The notes under the pieces were generated by a model that was given only the letters and a program-made list of their open reading frames with translations, did no database searches and was not told the origin of the DNA. Shown here in pieces: positions 17,708 through 25,280 of a stretch of DNA of 36,023 nt; within the stretch, counting starts at the first letter, position 1; every line of letters begins with the position of its first letter. Source of the stretch: an uncultured Bacteroidota bacterium (GTDB lineage: Bacteria > Bacteroidota > Bacteroidia > AKYH767-A > OLB10); contig CAIRUC010000026.1 in NCBI GenBank assembly GCA_903881665.1, positions 1-36,023 on the forward strand, in the 5' to 3' direction. Made by a program: the position numbers and the translations under genes.

Positions 17708-18592
17708 ATGGCAAATCAATTCCGTCCTTCCGGATTTCAAATCCTTCCTCCGGTAGTAAAAAACTTACTTATCATAAATGGCATTCTGTATTTTGCTACA
17801 GTTGTTTTCCAGGATAAATTCGAATTTAATATTAATGAGTATTTAGGACTTCACTATCCCGGTTCCGATGCATTTAAGCCAGTGCAATTCGTGACGTATA
17901 TGTTCTTGCATGGTAGTTTCATGCATATCTTTTTTAATATGTTCGCGCTGTGGACATTCGGTTCGGCCATTGAAAATATTTGGGGGTCCAAACGTTTCCT
18001 CCTATTTTATTTAGTGTGTGGTTTAGGCGCAGCGATCGTGCAAACTATTGTGGTAGGATGGGATATCACCCAGTCGCAGGAAGCAATGAGTACGTTTCTA
18101 AATAATAAGGGCCCCGACGATTTTCTTATCTTCCTGAAAAGTCGCGGATTTGTTGAAGAAGATGCTGGCGTGTTATTAAGAATATGGCATTATATCGTAG
18201 GTTATGAAACACCTCATAAACTCTTGAGTTTTGTTGCAGATTGGCATGACAACCCTGCTAATCTTGCTTATTTAAATGAAGCGAAGGCTTTCTGTAATCA
18301 GTATATGAGTGCAAAAATTAACTCAGTAACCGTAGGTGCTTCAGGTGCTGTATATGGATTGTTGCTGGCTTTCGGTATGATGTTCCCAAATGCGTTGTTG
18401 TATATCTATTTCGCCATCCCTATTCGTGCGAAATATGCAGTGCTACTCTTTGGATTGATCGAACTTTTTTCAGGGGCACAAAATAGCGGATCCGACAATG
18501 TGGCTCATTTCGCTCATCTGGGTGGGATGCTGTTTGGATTCTTCCTTATAAAAGCATGGAAAAAAAATCAATTCCGTCGCGATGATTTCTAA
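17708..18592 (+). CDS. Rhomboid family intramembrane serine protease, copy 1, with loop insertion
   Basis: A 294-residue membrane protease that cleaves substrates inside or beside the membrane. Conserved HGSFMHIFFNM (68-78), nucleophile S212 in GASGAVYG and the partner His H270 in AHFAHLGG are all present, so it should be catalytically competent. It has about six membrane helices. Unusual is a hydrophilic insertion of about 85 residues (about 120-205) between the second-third helix region and the serine helix; it is rich in charged and aromatic residues. The C terminus is short and basic. It starts 20 bases after mutL and is followed after 60 bases by a second rhomboid gene. Its substrate is unknown. 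Confidence 0.92.
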   Translation: MANQFRPSGFQILPPVVKNLLIINGILYFATVVFQDKFEFNINEYLGLHYPGSDAFKPVQFVTYMFLHGSFMHIFFNMFALWTFGSAIENIWGSKRFLLFYLVCGLGAAIVQTIVVGWDITQSQEAMSTFLNNKGPDDFLIFLKSRGFVEEDAGVLLRIWHYIVGYETPHKLLSFVADWHDNPANLAYLNEAKAFCNQYMSAKINSVTVGASGAVYGLLLAFGMMFPNALLYIYFAIPIRAKYAVLLFGLIELFSGAQNSGSDNVAHFAHLGGMLFGFFLIKAWKKNQFRRDDF

Positions 18593-18653
18593 TTCGAATA
18601 ATTTAAACCTTAAATTTTTAATAGCCGTAGAAAGCTAAAACGAAAAGATAAAC

Positions 18654-19535
18654 ATGAGAAAGTTTCTGAATGAAATCAGGATGCAGTTCGGTAACGCAAC
18701 ATCGTTATACCACCTCATGGCTATTAACATTGGGGTGTTTTTGTTTTTTACGTTGATACGAACATTTCTTTATCTGTTTCAAGTCGATGATAGTTGGCTC
18801 GACTTAGTGATTGATAAATTGAAGCTTCCTAGTAATTTAGGCACATTGATGACGCAGCCGTGGTCGCTGGTAACGTATATGTTTTTGCATGATGGAATTA
18901 CGCATATTTTATTTAATATGCTTTTGTTTTTTTGGATGGGAAAACTATTGACTGAATATTTAGGTAATGATAAGTTGTGGACTACTTATTTGTTAGGAGG
19001 ATTGAGCGGAGGAGCCTTGTATGTTTTGGCTTATAATCTTTTCCCTGTGTTTGAAACAATCGAACAAGGATCAAAATTGTTGGGAGCGTCGGCAGGTGTG
19101 ATAGCCATTCTTATCGCGACGGCTACTTTGCTTCCAGATTATATGCTGCAATTAATGATTTTCGGTAATGTGAAACTGAAATATGTGGCAATAGCTTCTG
19201 TTTTGTTGTATGCTATTAGTATTCCATACGGTAATGCCGGCGGACATATCGCACATTTAGGAGGGGCACTCTTTGGCTTTGCAATGATTAAGATTTTAAG
19301 AAAGGGAACCGATATCACTATTTGGTTAATAAAGCTGGGGAGTCGAAATAAGTCGAAGTCGAATTTGCGGGTAGTGTCTCGATCGAAAAAATCTTCCGAC
19401 GAAGTGTTTTTTGAATCGCAGCGAAATTCACAAGACAATATTGACAGGATACTCGATAAAATGAATCGCTCAGGGTTTGATAGCTTAACAAGCGATGAAA
19501 AGGAATTTCTGTATAAAGAAAGTCGAAAAAAATAA
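18654..19535 (+). CDS. Rhomboid family intramembrane serine protease, copy 2, with C-terminal DUF6576-like tail
   Basis: A 293-residue rhomboid protease. It shows HDGITHILFNM (79-89), the nucleophile S146 in LGASAGVIA and the His H201 in GHIAHLGG, so the Ser-His dyad is complete. Six membrane helices span about residues 20-215. The cytoplasmic tail (about 225-293) ends with a helical segment, ILDKMNRSGFDSLTSDEKEF, that resembles the DUF6576 tail common in Bacteroidota rhomboids. It lacks the long loop insertion found in the preceding copy, so the two are not recent duplicates and probably differ in substrate or orientation of regulatory parts. Confidence 0.92.
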   Translation: MRKFLNEIRMQFGNATSLYHLMAINIGVFLFFTLIRTFLYLFQVDDSWLDLVIDKLKLPSNLGTLMTQPWSLVTYMFLHDGITHILFNMLLFFWMGKLLTEYLGNDKLWTTYLLGGLSGGALYVLAYNLFPVFETIEQGSKLLGASAGVIAILIATATLLPDYMLQLMIFGNVKLKYVAIASVLLYAISIPYGNAGGHIAHLGGALFGFAMIKILRKGTDITIWLIKLGSRNKSKSNLRVVSRSKKSSDEVFFESQRNSQDNIDRILDKMNRSGFDSLTSDEKEFLYKESRKK

Positions 19536-19701
19536 TCCCGTTTTTGGAATAACAGTCCTTAGTTGGGATGATATATTAATATTTTACTTATTTTTGATGC
19601 GCGATAGTGTTACCGTGTGGGAAAATAAATCATTTTAACTGAATGAAATACAGTTAATTGACATTGAGTTGGGGTGTAGATGATTTATTGTAAAAGAGAA
19701 G

Positions 19702-19732
19702 TTGGGGAATTGGCACAATCATCGTTTATTTG
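19702..19732 (+). promoter_or_regulatory. Candidate promoter of the Cas6-like gene
   Basis: TTG (19702-19704), 20 bases, then TTTATTTG (19725-19732), one mismatch from TAnnTTTG. It lies downstream of an alternative in-frame start at 19680 and 28 bases before ATG 19761, which supports the shorter protein. Confidence 0.45.
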
Positions 19733-19760
19733 CCAAAAATTACTAAACTATTTTAAAATC

Positions 19761-20507
19761 ATGCGTGTTAAAATTTCTTTTTTAAGAGATCAGATGTCGG
19801 CGAATACAATTCCCTTACATCATCAAGCTTTATTAGCTGAAAGCCTTTTTACTTTGATTGATTCAGTTGGTGGCGACAGAACAGCCTTCAACTTTTCATC
19901 ATTAAAAGGAACCTCAAAAATTCAAAACGGATTTATGCGTTTTTTGAGTTCAAAAGTAACTTTAGTATTATCAAGCCGTCAAGATCAACATCTTGAGCAG
20001 GTGGTGTCGAAAATTTTCGAACAACCATATCTTGCTGTAGGTAAAATGAATTTAATGCCACGCAGTCATGAAGTAATTCCTGATCCTGAATTTTCAACTA
20101 AGATGCGTTACTTATGCATCAGTCCAATGATTTTAGTAGATCCTCGCAAAGACCCTGAGAAAAGCCAATTAACAATCGACCCAACTTCTCAAGAGTTCTC
20201 TGACATTCTTTACGAACAAACATTAGATCGTATGGAGCGTGCAGGATTCAGTGAATCAGATTTAAATAACTTTGCTGAGTTTGACGCACAACCTGATCAC
20301 GAATACGTTCAGAAATTAAACGAAACAGGAAAGAAATTTGCGCGTTACTATCGTTCTGCCGATGGCAGTACAATGATGGGGTATCTTTTGCCATTCACGT
20401 TACATGCTCATCTTGACGTACATCGTTTCATCTGGAATAGCGGAGTAGGTGCTCTTAGCGAGCAAGGCTACGGAATGGTTGACCTTGTGAAAGTAGGACT
20501 CAACTAA
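19761..20507 (+). CDS. cas6: Cas6-like CRISPR RNA endoribonuclease, orphan
   Basis: A 248-residue protein with the layout of Cas6, the RNase that cuts CRISPR precursor RNA. Two ferredoxin-like halves are suggested: an N-terminal RVKISF strand with IPLHHQALLAESLFTLI helix, FNFSSLKG (43-50), the YLCISPMILVDP strand (117-128, like the L-S-P segment of Cas6), and the C-terminal glycine-rich loop GVGALSEQGYGMVDL (228-242), the most diagnostic Cas6 feature. The His that usually follows the first helix is not evident; H20/H21 could substitute or the protein could be non-cleaving. The start at 19761 gives the family N terminus (MRVKISF); an in-frame ATG at 19680 adds 27 residues that lack similarity. 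No other cas gene or repeat array is in the window. It is monocistronic, with its own promoter and terminator. Assignment is by motif recognition. Confidence 0.8.
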   Translation: MRVKISFLRDQMSANTIPLHHQALLAESLFTLIDSVGGDRTAFNFSSLKGTSKIQNGFMRFLSSKVTLVLSSRQDQHLEQVVSKIFEQPYLAVGKMNLMPRSHEVIPDPEFSTKMRYLCISPMILVDPRKDPEKSQLTIDPTSQEFSDILYEQTLDRMERAGFSESDLNNFAEFDAQPDHEYVQKLNETGKKFARYYRSADGSTMMGYLLPFTLHAHLDVHRFIWNSGVGALSEQGYGMVDLVKVGLN

Positions 20508-20529
20508 AAAGTTGAAAATAAATTTTAGG

Positions 20530-20563
20530 CAAACAGGATCTTATGGTCCTGTTTGTTATTTTT
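20530..20563 (+). terminator. Intrinsic terminator after the Cas6-like gene
   Basis: CAAACAGGATC (20530-20540) pairs along all eleven positions (one G-U) with GGTCCTGTTTG (20545-20555) around TTAT, followed by TTATTTTTA. It begins 23 bases after the stop codon. Confidence 0.85.
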
Positions 20564-20608
20564 AGCCCGTTCGTAATGTGTGAAATGATTTTGAAACTAA
20601 GTTGATCT

Positions 20609-22567
20609 ATGAAGTTAAGCCGATGGCTATTAATAATACTTGTTTTTTTGTTGTTATTTTTTGTATCATTGATTTTATTGCGCCAACCAATTCTCGATTT
20701 TGTTATTCATAAAGCAAAGGATAAGTTTAATGAAAGGTATCATGCTAAATTGAATATTGGTGATGCCGGCTTCATGGGTTTTCGTGATGTTTATGTTTCG
20801 GATGTTTCACTTGTTCCTGATTGTGGCGATACATTATTTCAGTTGAAAAGTTTAAAAGCACGAATTAGCATTTCCAAATTATTGAAAATGCAAATTGGCT
20901 TTCGTGAGTTAATTGTCGACTCAGCTACTTTGTCGCTAGTTAAACGCGATTCGGTAGATAATTACATGGTGTTTCTTAAGCGAAAAAAAGACGATTCGGA
21001 CACTACGGATGTAAATGCAGGAATAGGATTAAATGAACGTTTTTCATCTATCTATGAGAAAATAAATGATGTTTTTAATGAGCAAATAACAGTTCGTAAA
21101 TTCAAAGCATCTTATCGTAATAATAAAACAGAGGAAATGGTAAGTATTCCTGAACTCTTTTTCGATGGTAAATTATTTCAATCAAGTGTAATTACTTCTT
21201 CTGTTGAAGGGGTGAATTTATGGCTAGTAAACGGTAATGCTAATGCAAGTAATGGAACGTATGATTTTTCGGTAAGGCGTACCCGTGGTAGTGCATTCGC
21301 TTTGCCATTTTTTGATTTAGTAGATGGATTTAAACTGTGCTTCGATTCTGCTCAAGTGCATTTCGCTGCAGATATTTCCGAAGATAATATCCCGTTAAAA
21401 GGGAAATTCGAAATGTCAAATTTGCTTGTTAATCATTGGCGTATTTCTCCTAATGATGTGGTAATTCCAGTTATGGTTTTCGACTTAAATGGTGGAGTTA
21501 ATAGTGATAGTGTTTATACTTCGGAGGGTACTGTTTTTAATCTCAATAAGCTACCTATTAAAATTGATGCTTCATATTCGAAATCTCCCGAGAAAAAAGT
21601 AAAACTGAATTTGGCTTTTTCTACTTTAAATGCGCAGGATTTGTTTGATGCATTACCGAAAGGAATGTTTAATTCGTTCAACGGATTTAAAGCAAAAGGA
21701 GAACTCGCTTATTATTTAAATTTCAGTATTCCAATTTCACATCCTCGTGATCTGATTTTTGATTCGAAATTGCAGTCAAAGCATTTTGGAATTATGCAAT
21801 ACGGATTTGAAAATTTCGGAAAAATAAATACACCATTTTCTTTTATTGCAATGGATGGGGATCGTCCTATTCGTAGTTTTTTAGTAGGCGACGGTAATGC
21901 CATGTTTACTGCACTTCCCGATATTTCACTCTACTTACAAAATTGCGTGCTCACATCTGAAGATCCTAGTTTCTTTAATCACGCCGGATTTGTTGAGGAG
22001 TCGTTTCGCGAATCAATTGCAACCAATTTTCAAAAAGGACGCTTTGTGCGCGGTGGAAGTACGTTAAGTATGCAGTTGGTGAAAAATGTTTTTTTAAGTC
22101 GTAATAAAACTATTTCGAGAAAACTGGAAGAGGCTTTAATAGTTTGGTTAATTGAACAAAATCGCATCGTTACCAAAGAAAGAATGTTTGAAGTATATCT
22201 TAATATTATCGAGTGGGGGCCTAATGTGTATGGAATTGGTGAGGCTTCTCGTTTTTACTTCGATAAATACCCTTCGCAATTAACGCTCGCCGAAAGTATT
22301 TATTTGGCAAGCATTATTCCTCATCCCAAATACTTCCGTTATAGTTTCGACGAAATAGGAAATTTAAAGCCGTATATGGCGAACTTTTACAAGTTAGTTT
22401 CAGGTAGATTAGTAAAGCGCGAAAAGATTGCTCAGGTCGAAGCTGACTCGTTATTACCGAATGTGAAATTGTCGGGAGCCGCATTGAATTTTATATTGCC
22501 AATTGATTCTCTGCCGGTCGATTCTCTCGAATTACAAGATTTGGAAGAATTGCAACTGCAAAATTAG
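20609..22567 (+). CDS. AsmA/TamB-like domain fused to GT51 peptidoglycan glycosyltransferase
   Basis: A 652-residue inner-membrane protein. One N-terminal membrane helix (7-25) anchors a beta-rich periplasmic region (about 30-420) that resembles AsmA/TamB-type domains (DVYVSDVSLVPDCGDTLFQL, then repeated strand patterns). Residues about 440-600 are a GT51 lipid II polymerase: the catalytic E451 in TSEDPSFFNHAGF, RGGSTLSMQLVKN (481-493), E528 in FEVYLNIIEWG and LTLAESIYLASIIPHP. No transpeptidase domain follows, so it would make glycan strands without cross-linking. The catalytic residues match active GT51 enzymes. The N-terminal half is unlike the short stem of MtgA. It stands between the Cas6 terminator and the parE leader. 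Confidence 0.88.
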   Translation: MKLSRWLLIILVFLLLFFVSLILLRQPILDFVIHKAKDKFNERYHAKLNIGDAGFMGFRDVYVSDVSLVPDCGDTLFQLKSLKARISISKLLKMQIGFRELIVDSATLSLVKRDSVDNYMVFLKRKKDDSDTTDVNAGIGLNERFSSIYEKINDVFNEQITVRKFKASYRNNKTEEMVSIPELFFDGKLFQSSVITSSVEGVNLWLVNGNANASNGTYDFSVRRTRGSAFALPFFDLVDGFKLCFDSAQVHFAADISEDNIPLKGKFEMSNLLVNHWRISPNDVVIPVMVFDLNGGVNSDSVYTSEGTVFNLNKLPIKIDASYSKSPEKKVKLNLAFSTLNAQDLFDALPKGMFNSFNGFKAKGELAYYLNFSIPISHPRDLIFDSKLQSKHFGIMQYGFENFGKINTPFSFIAMDGDRPIRSFLVGDGNAMFTALPDISLYLQNCVLTSEDPSFFNHAGFVEESFRESIATNFQKGRFVRGGSTLSMQLVKNVFLSRNKTISRKLEEALIVWLIEQNRIVTKERMFEVYLNIIEWGPNVYGIGEASRFYFDKYPSQLTLAESIYLASIIPHPKYFRYSFDEIGNLKPYMANFYKLVSGRLVKREKIAQVEADSLLPNVKLSGAALNFILPIDSLPVDSLELQDLEELQLQN

Positions 22568-22860
22568 GGGTAGTCGTATGCTTTAAATGTTAGAAATTGG
22601 CCTCCATTCATTTCAAATTGCATGATTACTCTTTTCTCTACTATCGCAATTAAATGAAGTGTAAAAGTTGAAATTATTGTAAATATCGTTTTCTGCATTA
22701 TTCGATGTTCGTTCTTTACTATCCGTTTTTCGAATTTCGACGGTATGGTTGTATTGCGATCATTTAGAACCTTTTTGGTTGGTTTTTATCTGTTACCAAC
22801 ATCATTACTGTTAAAAACTGTATAATTCGTTAGTAACTTCTGGCTTTTGAAAAGCTAATT
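22568..22860. other. Intergenic region without a gene
   Basis: Nearly 300 bases between the GT51 gene and the parE promoter candidate. No reading frame with coding character, tRNA or strong hairpin is seen here. Confidence 0.5.
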
Positions 22861-22894
22861 TTGGTCTTATAGTCGGGCAGGATTACGATCTTTG
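22861..22894 (+). promoter_or_regulatory. Candidate promoter of the parE-yciI-parC cluster
   Basis: TTG (22861-22863), 23 bases, then GATCTTTG (22887-22894), one mismatch from TAnnTTTG. Transcription from it would begin just before the hairpin at 22904-22926, about 65 bases upstream of the parE ATG. Confidence 0.4.
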
Positions 22895-22903
22895 CAAACG
22901 ATG

Positions 22904-22928
22904 AAATCCCTGTTTTTGCGGGGTTTTT
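22904..22928 (+). terminator. Terminator-like hairpin in the parE leader
   Basis: AAATCCC (22904-22910) pairs with GGGGTTT (22920-22926; one G-U) around a nine-base loop, and T runs extend to 22928. It lies immediately downstream of a promoter candidate and 38 bases before the parE ATG. It may end upstream transcripts, attenuate the cluster, or protect the mRNA 5' end. Confidence 0.45.
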
Positions 22929-22966
22929 ACTTAAATAATTGAATAACATTAGGTTGAGCAGAAAAG

Positions 22967-24139
22967 ATGGCGAAAAAAGAATCTCTAACGATAGATCATA
23001 ATTATACCGAGGATAGTATTCAGAGTCTTGACTGGAAACAGCATATCCGTTTGCGTCCCGGAATGTATATCGGGAAACTAGGTGATGGAGCTAGTAAAGA
23101 TGATGGTATCTATGTGTTGTTGAAGGAAGTTGTCGATAATTGTATCGATGAGTATGTGATGGGTTACGGAAAGCAGATTGAAATCGATGTAAAAGACGGT
23201 CGTTGTCGCATTCGTGATTTTGGTCGTGGAATTCCATTGGGAAAAGTAGTGGAATGCGTTAGTAAAATTAATACTGGAGGAAAGTATGATAGTCAAGCGT
23301 TCCAAAAGTCGGTCGGTTTGAATGGTGTGGGTACAAAAGCAGTGAATGCGCTTTCTTCTTATTTTAGAGTACAGTCGGTTCGTCAAGGTAAAACAACGTG
23401 GGCCGAATTTGTACGCGGTGAATTAACGCAAACTAAACATGAATTGCCAACGAGTCAGCATGATGGTACTGAAGTGATTTTTGATTGCGACGGCGAAATC
23501 TTCACTGATTATTTGTATCGCATGGATTATATTGAGACCATGGTTAGGAATTATACATTCTTGAATGTGGGGTTGAAAATGATATTCAATGGTCAAGAGT
23601 TTAAGTCGGAGAATGGATTACTCGATTTGTTGAATACGCACATTAGCGATGAACCTTTATATCCCGTAATTCATATTCGTTCTAAGGATATCGAATTTGC
23701 ATTTACGCATACAACAGGTTACGGAGAAGATTATTATTCATTCGTAAACGGACAACATACCACTCAAGGTGGTACTCACCTTGCCGCATTCAGAGAAGCA
23801 TTGGTGAAAACTGCTCGTGATTTCTATGGTAAAGATTTTGATCCTGCAGATGTACGTACATCGATAACAGGAGCTGTCAGTATACGTATTCAAGAGCCAG
23901 TATTCGAGTCGCAAACAAAAACCAAGTTAGGATCACAGAATACACATCCAGGCGGACCATCGCTTCGTAACTGGATTAATGAGTCTGTTACTTCGCAACT
24001 CGATAATTATCTGCATAAACATCCTGAAACTGCCGAAGCTTGGAAGAAAAAAATTCTTCAAAGCGAAAGAGAGCGTAAGGAAATTGCCGGCATTAAAAAG
24101 TTGGCGAATGAAAGAGCAAAAAAAAGCGAACCTTCATAA
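22967..24139 (+). CDS. parE: DNA topoisomerase IV subunit B, N-terminal part before a frameshift
   Basis: Residues 1-390 encode the ATPase and transducer domains of ParE, which with ParC separates linked daughter chromosomes. It has the ATP-site residues E54/D57/N58 in [21 protein letters not shown], the ATP-lid [14 protein letters not shown], and the QTKTKLGS transducer Lys. Reading continues to ANERAKK and then runs through an eight-A tract (24118-24125) into SEPS and a stop at 24137-24139. With one A fewer, the frame continues as [18 protein letters not shown], the expected ParE sequence, into the next segment. Together the two parts would form a normal protein of about 634 residues. Whether this is a true mutation, a homopolymer sequencing error or a slippage site cannot be decided here. 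Confidence 0.9.
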   Translation: MAKKESLTIDHNYTEDSIQSLDWKQHIRLRPGMYIGKLGDGASKDDGIYVLLKEVVDNCIDEYVMGYGKQIEIDVKDGRCRIRDFGRGIPLGKVVECVSKINTGGKYDSQAFQKSVGLNGVGTKAVNALSSYFRVQSVRQGKTTWAEFVRGELTQTKHELPTSQHDGTEVIFDCDGEIFTDYLYRMDYIETMVRNYTFLNVGLKMIFNGQEFKSENGLLDLLNTHISDEPLYPVIHIRSKDIEFAFTHTTGYGEDYYSFVNGQHTTQGGTHLAAFREALVKTARDFYGKDFDPADVRTSITGAVSIRIQEPVFESQTKTKLGSQNTHPGGPSLRNWINESVTSQLDNYLHKHPETAEAWKKKILQSERERKEIAGIKKLANERAKKSEPS

Positions 24140-24872
24140 TAAAAAATTACGTGACTGCCGAGCGCATTTAACGGACCTTAAAAATCCTCATCGTATGGAT
24201 ACAACGTTATTCATTACCGAGGGAGATTCAGCATCAGGATCAATTACCATTGCGCGCGATGTGAATACACAGGCTGTTTTTAGCTTAAAAGGAAAACCGC
24301 TTAACTGTTTCGGATTAACAAAGAAAATTGTATACGAAAATGAAGAATTTAACTTATTACAGAACGCATTAAGTATTGAAGATGGACTTGAGACATTGCG
24401 TTACAGTAGAATTGTAATTGCTACCGATGCCGATGTTGATGGTATGCATATTCGTTTGTTGCTGTTAACTTTCTTCTTACAATTTTTTCCTGAGTTAGTA
24501 AAAAATAATCACGTTTATATTTTGCAAACACCATTGTTTCGTGTAAGAAATAAAAAGGAAACAATTTATTGTTACAGTGATATTGAACGACAGTTAGCAA
24601 TACAGAAATTAGGAGTGAAGCCCGAGATCACGCGATTCAAGGGACTTGGAGAGATATCTCCTGATGAGTTTAAAAACTTTATTGGTAAGAAAATTCGTCT
24701 CGATCCTGTTACCTTACAAGGAGAATCGTCGCTACACGGACTACTCGATTACTATATGGGCAAAAATACTCCAGAACGTCAGGAGTTTATTATTAGTAAC
24801 TTGAGAATTGAGGAGGAATTAGAGGTCGGAACGCAAGAACAAATTGCCGACGCAGAAATGGAAGTTGTATAA
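24108..24872 (+). CDS. parE: DNA topoisomerase IV subunit B, C-terminal part after a frameshift
   Basis: This segment holds the TOPRIM domain and C-terminal end of Par[14 protein letters not shown] with the metal-binding Glu, [12 protein letters not shown] with the DxD, and [18 protein letters not shown]. It is in the frame one base away from the upstream part and begins near ATG 24108, which lies inside the upstream reading frame; that ATG is probably incidental, because the fused product needs the N-terminal half. Coding quality is as good as in the 5' part, with no further damage, which suggests that the gene is functional in life. It ends at 24872, and the YciI-like gene follows after 38 bases. 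Confidence 0.88.
   Translation: MKEQKKANLHNKKLRDCRAHLTDLKNPHRMDTTLFITEGDSASGSITIARDVNTQAVFSLKGKPLNCFGLTKKIVYENEEFNLLQNALSIEDGLETLRYSRIVIATDADVDGMHIRLLLLTFFLQFFPELVKNNHVYILQTPLFRVRNKKETIYCYSDIERQLAIQKLGVKPEITRFKGLGEISPDEFKNFIGKKIRLDPVTLQGESSLHGLLDYYMGKNTPERQEFIISNLRIEEELEVGTQEQIADAEMEVV
24118..24125 (+). other. Eight-A homopolymer at the parE frameshift
   Basis: The run GC-A8-GCG is the only place where the two parE frames can be joined to give the conserved sequence; seven A would restore the frame. Runs of this length are prone both to sequencing error and to transcriptional slippage. Confidence 0.85.
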
Positions 24873-24910
24873 GTTGAATAGATTTTTTTTTGTTGCCATA
24901 TAAAAATAAC

Positions 24911-25204
24911 GTGAATAAAATATATTTTTTCTTGAAGATGATTCCACCTCGTGTGAATTTTTTTCAGGATGAAACAGAAGAAGAAAGGAAAGTGATGCAG
25001 CATCACGTGATCTATTGGGCACCGCTTATTAAAGAAGGAACTGTTGTGGTGTTTGGGCCTGTGATTGATCCGAAAGGGCCTTATGGTTCTGCAATTGTGC
25101 GAGTGGAGAATCGTAAAGAACTAGATGAAATGATTGCAAACGATCCAGCCAATGGATTATATGTTTACGAAGTAAATGCCATGATGGCAATTACTAAATT
25201 TTAA
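24911..25204 (+). CDS. YciI-like (YCII-related) protein
   Basis: A 97-residue protein of the YCII-related family, ferredoxin-like dimers of largely unknown function. It has IPPRVNFFQDETEEE, then MQHHVIYWAPL with the conserved His, GTVVVFGPVIDPKGPYG and a closing VYEVNAMMAI. I chose GTG 24911, since MNKIYFFLKMIPPR matches the usual N terminus of the family; TTG 24890 would add seven residues. It sits between parE and parC in the same direction, probably in one transcript, though no functional link to topoisomerase IV is known to me. Confidence 0.82.
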   Translation: MNKIYFFLKMIPPRVNFFQDETEEERKVMQHHVIYWAPLIKEGTVVVFGPVIDPKGPYGSAIVRVENRKELDEMIANDPANGLYVYEVNAMMAITKF

Positions 25205-25280
25205 AAACGTTGAAAGAATTATTAACGACGAAATAGAATAAAGAACTGAAATAATATTTTCGAAAAGCGAAAAGTGAAAA

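Noticed and set aside
19536..20608. CRISPR array near the Cas6-like gene
   Set aside because: I looked on both sides for regularly spaced direct repeats of 25-40 bases and found none.
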